Shown here: piece after piece, positions 6,839 through 11,001 of the stretch
How positions within the stretch are numbered: the first letter of the stretch is position 1
Layout of the letters: each line of letters starts with the position of its first letter
DNA from: Verrucomicrobiales bacterium
GTDB lineage: Bacteria > Verrucomicrobiota > Verrucomicrobiia > Limisphaerales > UBA9464
NCBI GenBank assembly: GCA_003445095.1
Contig: DLVS01000801.1
Span: forward strand, 1 to 11,001
Direction: 5' to 3'
DNA length: 11,001 nt
Made by a program: the position numbers and the translations under genes
The notes under the pieces: generated by a model
The model's input: the letters and a program-made list of their open reading frames with translations, nothing else
What the model was told of the DNA's origin: nothing
Database searches by the model: none

Positions 6839-6849
6839 TCACCGAGTCT

Positions 6850-8220
6850 CTATTCTCGACTGAGGCCATACTTACCCATCAGCTCGTAGAGGGTTGGCCG
6901 GCTGATGCCCAGTTCCGCGGCCGCGGAAGTAATTTTTCCTCCGTGGCGCCGAAGGACTTGTTGGATCAGTTCGCGTTCGACGGTTTCACGCGCTTCCTTG
7001 AGGTTGCTCCGCGACGCTAACGTGGCCGTGGGCGCCGCGGCCACCGACTCAAGTTCGAGGTCGGAGCCCACTAAGCACTGTCCTTCGGCCATGATGACCG
7101 CTCGTCGTACTCGATTCTCCAACTCGCGCACGTTTCCGGGCCAAGCGTAACGCTCAATGCCCTCGATGGTCCGAGGATCGAAGCGCAGCCGTTCTTTTCC
7201 GTAATGTTTGGCGTAACGTTCCAGCAAGGCATTTGCCAGCAAGGCGATGTCACCACCACGTTCGCGCAACGGGGGGAGCCGCAGAACGACCACAGCCAAC
7301 CGATAATACAAGTCCTCACGGAACGACCCGTTCGCGAGATTTTGCTGAAGGTCGGCATTCGTGGCGGCAATCACCCGGGCGTCTACCGGTATCGAAACTC
7401 GGCCTCCGACCCGTTCGATTTCGTGTTGTTGCAGAAAGCGGAGGAATTTGACCTGCAACGGTACTGGCAGTTCGCCGACTTCATCGAGGAAGAGGGTGCC
7501 GCCGTTGGCCGTTTCAATCAGGCCCTGGCGTTGGGCGTGCGCGCCGGTGAAAGAGCCTTTTTCATGACCGAACAGCTCACTTTCGATCAGGCTTTCGGGG
7601 ATTGCGCCGCAGTTGATCGCGACGAAAGGGCCTTGGCTCCGGGCACTTCGACGATGAATGGCCCGAGCGGCCAGCTCTTTGCCGGTACCACTTTCCCCCA
7701 GGATTAAGACCGGTGCGTCTGTGGCAGCCACCTTGCGAATGGCCGCAAAGACTTCGCGAATGGCTGGCCCCGTCCCTATCATTCCTTCAAAGCGATCGTC
7801 ACTCTCAGTCACCGCTTGCCGCGTGAGTTCTTCTCGCTCCAATTGGCTGAGGAAATAGGCCCGTTGCAGAATAACCCGCAGCATCTCCATATCGACAGGC
7901 TTGCCCAAGAAGTCGTAGGCCCCACTCCCGATCGCTTGGCGGGCGTTGGCGCGTTCGCCCTGGCCGCTGATGATGACAATCTTGGTTAAGCGATCCTCCT
8001 GCAGCAAACTCGAGAGCAGCGCCAGGCCCTCCGTGGGTTCCGCCGGATGGGGCGGCAGACCCAGATCCAAAAGAACGACCGGTGGGCGATGCTCCCGAAA
8101 CCATGCCAAGGCGCTGGCCGAATCTGCGGCGAGGCCAACCTCGTGGTCGCGCATGAGCGCCCACTTCATTTGGGAGCGGATTTCTTCGTCGTCTTCGACA
8201 ATGAGCAGTTTGGGATTCAT
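6850..8220 (-). CDS. prsR: PEP-CTERM-system sigma-54-type response regulator PrsR
   Basis: 456 residues in the NtrC layout. Receiver domain 1-120: acidic pair D10/D11, phospho-acceptor Asp52 in VVLLDLGLP, Lys107 in LGKPVD. AAA+ domain about 145-375: Walker A GESGTGKE (175-182), the sigma-54 contact loop as GSFTGA (222-227, Ser in place of the usual Ala), Walker B GTLFLDEVGE (D246/E247) and the WPGNVRELEN segment (360-369). C-terminal Fis-type helix-turn-helix 415-450 ending in ISRPTLYELMGKYGLSRE, the hallmark tail of the PrsR group. It should bind enhancer sites and open sigma-54 promoters; in organisms with this system the targets include exopolysaccharide and PEP-CTERM protein genes. Its ATG overlaps the prsK stop in ATGA (8220-8217), so it is translationally coupled to its kinase. 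The likely nearby target is the export lipoprotein gene that faces it, but no sigma-54 element was found there. Confidence 0.94.
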   Translation of the reverse strand: MNPKLLIVEDDEEIRSQMKWALMRDHEVGLAADSASALAWFREHRPPVVLLDLGLPPHPAEPTEGLALLSSLLQEDRLTKIVIISGQGERANARQAIGSGAYDFLGKPVDMEMLRVILQRAYFLSQLEREELTRQAVTESDDRFEGMIGTGPAIREVFAAIRKVAATDAPVLILGESGTGKELAARAIHRRSARSQGPFVAINCGAIPESLIESELFGHEKGSFTGAHAQRQGLIETANGGTLFLDEVGELPVPLQVKFLRFLQQHEIERVGGRVSIPVDARVIAATNADLQQNLANGSFREDLYYRLAVVVLRLPPLRERGGDIALLANALLERYAKHYGKERLRFDPRTIEGIERYAWPGNVRELENRVRRAVIMAEGQCLVGSDLELESVAAAPTATLASRSNLKEARETVERELIQQVLRRHGGKITSAAAELGISRPTLYELMGKYGLSRE

Positions 8221-10319
8221 GCACGTTCAGCCAATGGCAACAGCACTCGCACGGTCGTTCCTTCACCGAGGACGCTCTCGACTTCGACTCGGCCTCGGTG
8301 GGCCTCGACGATCATTTTACTTTGGAACATGCCAATGCCCAAGCCCCGTTTCTTTGTCGTTTGGAACGGCTTAAACAGTGAATGACGCAGAAACTCGGGC
8401 GTGATGCCGCATCCGTTGTCGGCCACTGTCAGCACAGCCCAGTCGTTAAGTCGCTGGGTCTCCACACGAACCTTCCCGTCAGTGCCGACCGCTTCCTGGG
8501 CATTCAGCACCAAGTTCTGCACCACCTTCTGCATCTGGTCTGGATCCATTCGGACTGGAGGAACCGGATGGAGTTCCTTCAGGAGCGTCAGGCGCGTCGG
8601 CTGCCCGGTTACTGACAGCGCTGCTTCAACCACGTTCGTCAAGTCGGACTCGACGGGCTGGAGTTTCAATTCTTGCCGTAATTGACTTAACCGCCCGATG
8701 AGATCGTTGAGGTGCTGAACGCTCTTGCCAACGGCTCGCATGGCGTCGGCCCGAAACTCCGGATCGGCAAAATGAGCCTCCAGGTTCTGCAACATGAGCG
8801 AAAGCGAGGAGGCAGTGTTCTTTAGGTCATGGACAAAGAACGTGGACATCGTTTGAAACGCCTCCATCTCCTTGGCGCCCAGCAAGCGCCGAGACAACTG
8901 CTGATTGAGCAATCCAGCCGCCGCTTGATCGCCGACGCATTGCAGCAGTTCCAAATCCTCTTCCGAGAGCTCTAGGCCACTGACACGATCGCCAAGAACC
9001 AACAGTCCCAGTAACTCCCCTCCAGCGGAAAGAGGGAGGCACAAGCGGTCTCCACCGTGCGCGAAGACCCCTGGGTGCAATCGTTTCAGGGCGGACAACC
9101 CACCAGCCGCCGGATCATCTAAATTGAACGCGCCGCGTTGTTGGGCCAATTGAGGCAAAAGATTACCCAAATCGCCGACGGTTTCTTCGAGCTCTCGGGC
9201 CGCCGCATCTGCCAGGGCTGTCGAGGCGCCAAACCGAAGTCGCTCGCGATTCTCATTGATCAGCCAAATGCTTGCCGAAAGCACTTGGAACGTTTCGGAG
9301 ATCCAATTGACGACGGCGCGACAATATGCGGGCTCGTCCACCAGTAACGTCGTGCGCGAAGTAAACGTGGCCCACATGTGGCGATAATCGAAGGCCGGGC
9401 GTCGCAAGTGGCGACTCACTACCCGTCGGAGGCGCTGTCGGAATCGGTCCGACATGAAGACAATCGCCAACGCCGTGAGTGCGAGCAGCACGAGCAGTGC
9501 TCGGAGAGGCAAGGCGGCATCGCCGCCTAGCAGGGTAACCGCGCGAGCTAGGACCCCGACGATCAGCAGATAAGCGCCCGCCAAGGCGATGGTCAGGGAG
9601 CGGAACAGGAATGCGTGCGAGGGATACACGTCCACCTCAAACGCGTGTGTCCTCCACAGCGCGATGGCCATGAACAAGCCCGACACAAGGAGGACGGCGG
9701 CCGAGACGCGCTGAAAATGGGGAGCGACCGAACCATAAAGCAGCGCTTGGCTGGCCATGAAAAGTCGGTACACAAACAGCAGACCGACTCCGAGGACGAG
9801 GTACTTGATCCGCCACCGCATTAGCCCCACCGCATGGCGAAACGTCCGCTCCAGATTGGACAGAATGGCGATGGAGCTCAGTAGGGCAAACAACTCGACC
9901 GCGAATCCAAGCGATCCCACTTGCGTAACTGTGCCATCGGCCGTTTCTCGAACTGTGATACCCAACTGCGGAAAGATCAGGACCAAAATTGCCAGCCCAG
10001 GCGCCAAGGACACGCCAGCCCACCACATCCGTCCAATCCTCCCCTTAGGGTCCCCTCGGGAGTAGAGGACACTAAACACCAGCCAGGGCCCAAACAGAAG
10101 GGACGCCATCGCAAGCTGGACCGACTCTGGTCGGCTAATTGGCTTGGGTGAGGGCGAAACTAACCACCAACCCGCGAGTGCAGTTTCAACCGCTAGCAGG
10201 ACAAGGCCAGCCGCAAACCAGGGCTGCGACGCATGCCGCGGCGGACGCCCAAACCCGACTCCCGCCAGCACCAGCGCCAGCAGACTGCTAGTGCCTGACA
10301 GAAGAAGATCCAGTGACAT
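8217..10319 (-). CDS. prsK: PEP-CTERM-system membrane histidine kinase PrsK
   Basis: 700 residues from the ATG at 10319-10317. Residues 1-290 contain about eight or nine hydrophobic segments, a multi-helix membrane sensor typical of PrsK. A GAF-like domain follows (about 325-475). The H-box is FFVHDLKNTASSLSLMLQN with the phospho-acceptor His497, a distinctive HDLKN form shared by PrsK proteins. The ATPase part has the N-box (VVQNLVLNAQEAV, Asn606), G1 (DNGCGI, from 634), the KPFQTTKKRGLGIGM lid/G2 segment and a final GEGTTVRVLLP. It should phosphorylate PrsR, encoded downstream with a 4-base overlap. The stimulus is unknown. A TTG codon directly upstream (10322-10320) is in frame but would add only one residue, so ATG is chosen. 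There is no Shine-Dalgarno sequence: the T-run and stem of a strong terminator occupy the place where it should be. Confidence 0.94.
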   Translation of the reverse strand: MSLDLLLSGTSSLLALVLAGVGFGRPPRHASQPWFAAGLVLLAVETALAGWWLVSPSPKPISRPESVQLAMASLLFGPWLVFSVLYSRGDPKGRIGRMWWAGVSLAPGLAILVLIFPQLGITVRETADGTVTQVGSLGFAVELFALLSSIAILSNLERTFRHAVGLMRWRIKYLVLGVGLLFVYRLFMASQALLYGSVAPHFQRVSAAVLLVSGLFMAIALWRTHAFEVDVYPSHAFLFRSLTIALAGAYLLIVGVLARAVTLLGGDAALPLRALLVLLALTALAIVFMSDRFRQRLRRVVSRHLRRPAFDYRHMWATFTSRTTLLVDEPAYCRAVVNWISETFQVLSASIWLINENRERLRFGASTALADAAARELEETVGDLGNLLPQLAQQRGAFNLDDPAAGGLSALKRLHPGVFAHGGDRLCLPLSAGGELLGLLVLGDRVSGLELSEEDLELLQCVGDQAAAGLLNQQLSRRLLGAKEMEAFQTMSTFFVHDLKNTASSLSLMLQNLEAHFADPEFRADAMRAVGKSVQHLNDLIGRLSQLRQELKLQPVESDLTNVVEAALSVTGQPTRLTLLKELHPVPPVRMDPDQMQKVVQNLVLNAQEAVGTDGKVRVETQRLNDWAVLTVADNGCGITPEFLRHSLFKPFQTTKKRGLGIGMFQSKMIVEAHRGRVEVESVLGEGTTVRVLLPLAERA

Positions 10320-10320
10320 C

Positions 10321-10364
10321 AAAAAGTTCCCGCGGGGTTACCATAAGATAGCCCCCGCGGGAAC
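10321..10364 (-). terminator. Strong intrinsic terminator or attenuator abutting prsK
   Basis: A perfect 12-bp stem, GTTCCCGCGGGG (10326-10337) with CCCCGCGGGAAC (10353-10364), closes a 15-base loop. Read on the minus strand it is followed at once by five T (10325-10321), then G, then the prsK ATG. This is a textbook Rho-independent terminator for the cadherin-like gene upstream. Its placement, with no room for a separate promoter or ribosome site between stem and start codon, also makes it part of the prsK leader if prsK is transcribed from farther upstream. Each arm itself contains the palindrome CCCGCGGG, so alternative folding is possible. Confidence 0.82.
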
Positions 10365-10475
10365 CTCGATTTGATGGCTCCGGGGCGTTTCACGCACCGG
10401 TCTGCTTCCAGTCCGAAGCTGCATCCGCTTCAGTGAAAAATTTCGATGGCCGGGAGGGGCGTGAGCGCAGCCAGT
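10365..10475 (-). other. Gap upstream of the prsK terminator; promoter not identified
   Basis: These 111 bases lie between the stop of the cadherin-like gene and the terminator stem. A 5-bp GAAGC/GCTTC hairpin (extended by C-G and G-T pairs) sits in the middle, and AGCCA/TGGCT flank the cadherin-like stop codon. I searched by eye for a sigma-70 or sigma-54 promoter for prsK on the minus strand and found none that is convincing. Confidence 0.3.
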
Positions 10476-11000
10476 TCAGTTGGCTCCGGCAATGGCGACA
10501 TCGGCGGTCAATTCGCTGTCCGCGTAAACACAACGAACCGAGAGGGAGCGATCACTCAACCCGTCCGGCGGAATCAGGGTGGCCATAGTCTTGTCTTCAT
10601 CGGCCGTCAAAGTGGCCACAATGACTGGAGCGTCCGCCGTGGTGGTATCCTTGGGGCGCGACTCGACTTGATAAACGTTTCCTTGCTGACCGGGCCACTC
10701 CAACACCAACGCATCCTCCACCGTCACCCGAGACTTCACTCGGAAGACGGAGATCTTGACCTCAGTCGCTTCACTTTTGGTTTGGCCATCGCGAACGAAG
10801 TAAGTGAATCGATCACTTGTTTCGTCGGATCCGCCATGCTGGTACACGAACGTTCCGTCGGAGGACAGGGCAAGTACACCGTGGCTGGGTCCGTCCACGA
10901 GCACTGCCTCCAGCGTATCGTCGTCCGCGTCGAAATCGTTGCCAAGAACGCTTGAATTTCCGTTCGTTAATTCAGTGGCTTCCCCCGAAGGCAAAACGAT
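10476..11000 (-). CDS. Cadherin-like/Ig-like repeat surface protein, 5' end outside window
   Basis: The frame is open from the window edge to the TGA at 10478-10476, giving the last 174 residues of a longer protein. The first part is one cadherin-like/bacterial Ig repeat: LTNGNSSVLGNDFDADDD, then VDGPSHGVLALSSDGTFVYQH, then SDRFTYFVRDG and EVKISV. The acidic DADDD run and the G-T-F-x-Y strand are the usual calcium-linked repeat pattern of large secreted or cell-surface proteins. The rest (VLEWPGQQGNVYQVES and onward) resembles a fibronectin-like beta-sandwich often found at the C-termini of Verrucomicrobial extracellular proteins. The C-terminus ends VAIAGAN: no PEP-CTERM motif, no transmembrane helix and no basic tail, so it is not a PEP-CTERM substrate. 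A role in adhesion or matrix is inference. A terminator follows 112 bases after its stop. An in-frame TTG at 10994 is not the start, since coding sequence continues upstream. Confidence 0.83.
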   Translation of the reverse strand: MVLPSGEATELTNGNSSVLGNDFDADDDTLEAVLVDGPSHGVLALSSDGTFVYQHGGSDETSDRFTYFVRDGQTKSEATEVKISVFRVKSRVTVEDALVLEWPGQQGNVYQVESRPKDTTTADAPVIVATLTADEDKTMATLIPPDGLSDRSLSVRCVYADSELTADVAIAGAN

Positions 11001-11001
11001 C

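Noticed and set aside
10320..10322. TTG as the prsK start
   Set aside because: It is directly before an ATG, adds one residue and lies against the terminator T-run; ATG is the simpler choice.
10476..10560. PEP-CTERM sorting signal at the end of the cadherin-like protein, which would link it directly to the neighbouring PrsK/PrsR genes
   Set aside because: The C-terminus has no PEP motif, no hydrophobic helix and no basic tail.
1..11001. CRISPR array, tRNA, rRNA, insertion sequence or phage genes
   Set aside because: No spaced direct repeats, tRNA-like cloverleaf, transposase or integrase motif, or terminal inverted repeats with target duplications were seen.

Overview
The window most likely comes from a GC-rich member of the Verrucomicrobiota, perhaps of the Pedosphaera/Limisphaerales type. 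This is inference from gene content: a PrsK/PrsR two-component pair of the PEP-CTERM/exosortase type, a PA14-domain multihaem cytochrome c, a DUF4198-like secreted protein beside a Kelch protein, and a cadherin-like repeat protein. None of the plus-strand starts has a convincing Shine-Dalgarno sequence. There are no rRNA or tRNA genes, no insertion sequence and no CRISPR array.

Left part, plus strand (1-1577): the 3' end of a Kelch-repeat beta-propeller protein, then, 15 bases later, a secreted DUF4198-like protein whose predicted mature N-terminus is histidine. Two short hairpins lie at and after its stop. The next 606 bases (1578-2183) hold no confident gene. The best candidate is a minus-strand ORF of 108 codons with a lipoprotein-like hydrophobic stretch and a GCATRH motif.

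Middle part, plus strand (2184-6764): a 650-residue secreted protein with an N-terminal PA14-like domain and five CXXCH haem-binding motifs, then an aldehyde dehydrogenase with all key residues, then a short Wza-type polysaccharide export lipoprotein. The gaps between them (about 250-290 bases) suggest separate transcription units rather than one tight operon.

Right part, minus strand (6850-11001): the export lipoprotein gene faces prsR (sigma-54-type response regulator), which overlaps prsK (membrane histidine kinase) by 4 bases in an ATGA arrangement. Upstream of prsK lies the 3' end of a gene for a cadherin-like repeat protein. Between these two is a very strong intrinsic terminator whose T-run ends 1 base before the prsK start codon.

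Functional reading: PrsK/PrsR is the regulatory pair that accompanies exopolysaccharide and PEP-CTERM gene sets, so its neighbour the Wza-like lipoprotein probably belongs to the same surface-polysaccharide programme. No exosortase, glycosyltransferase or PEP-CTERM protein is in the window. The cytochrome, dehydrogenase, Kelch and DUF4198 genes have no evident tie to that programme. I see no clearly new multi-gene system. The most interesting points are the terminator abutting prsK, the PA14-pentahaem fusion with one haem domain lacking a methionine ligand, and the N-terminal histidine of the DUF4198 protein.
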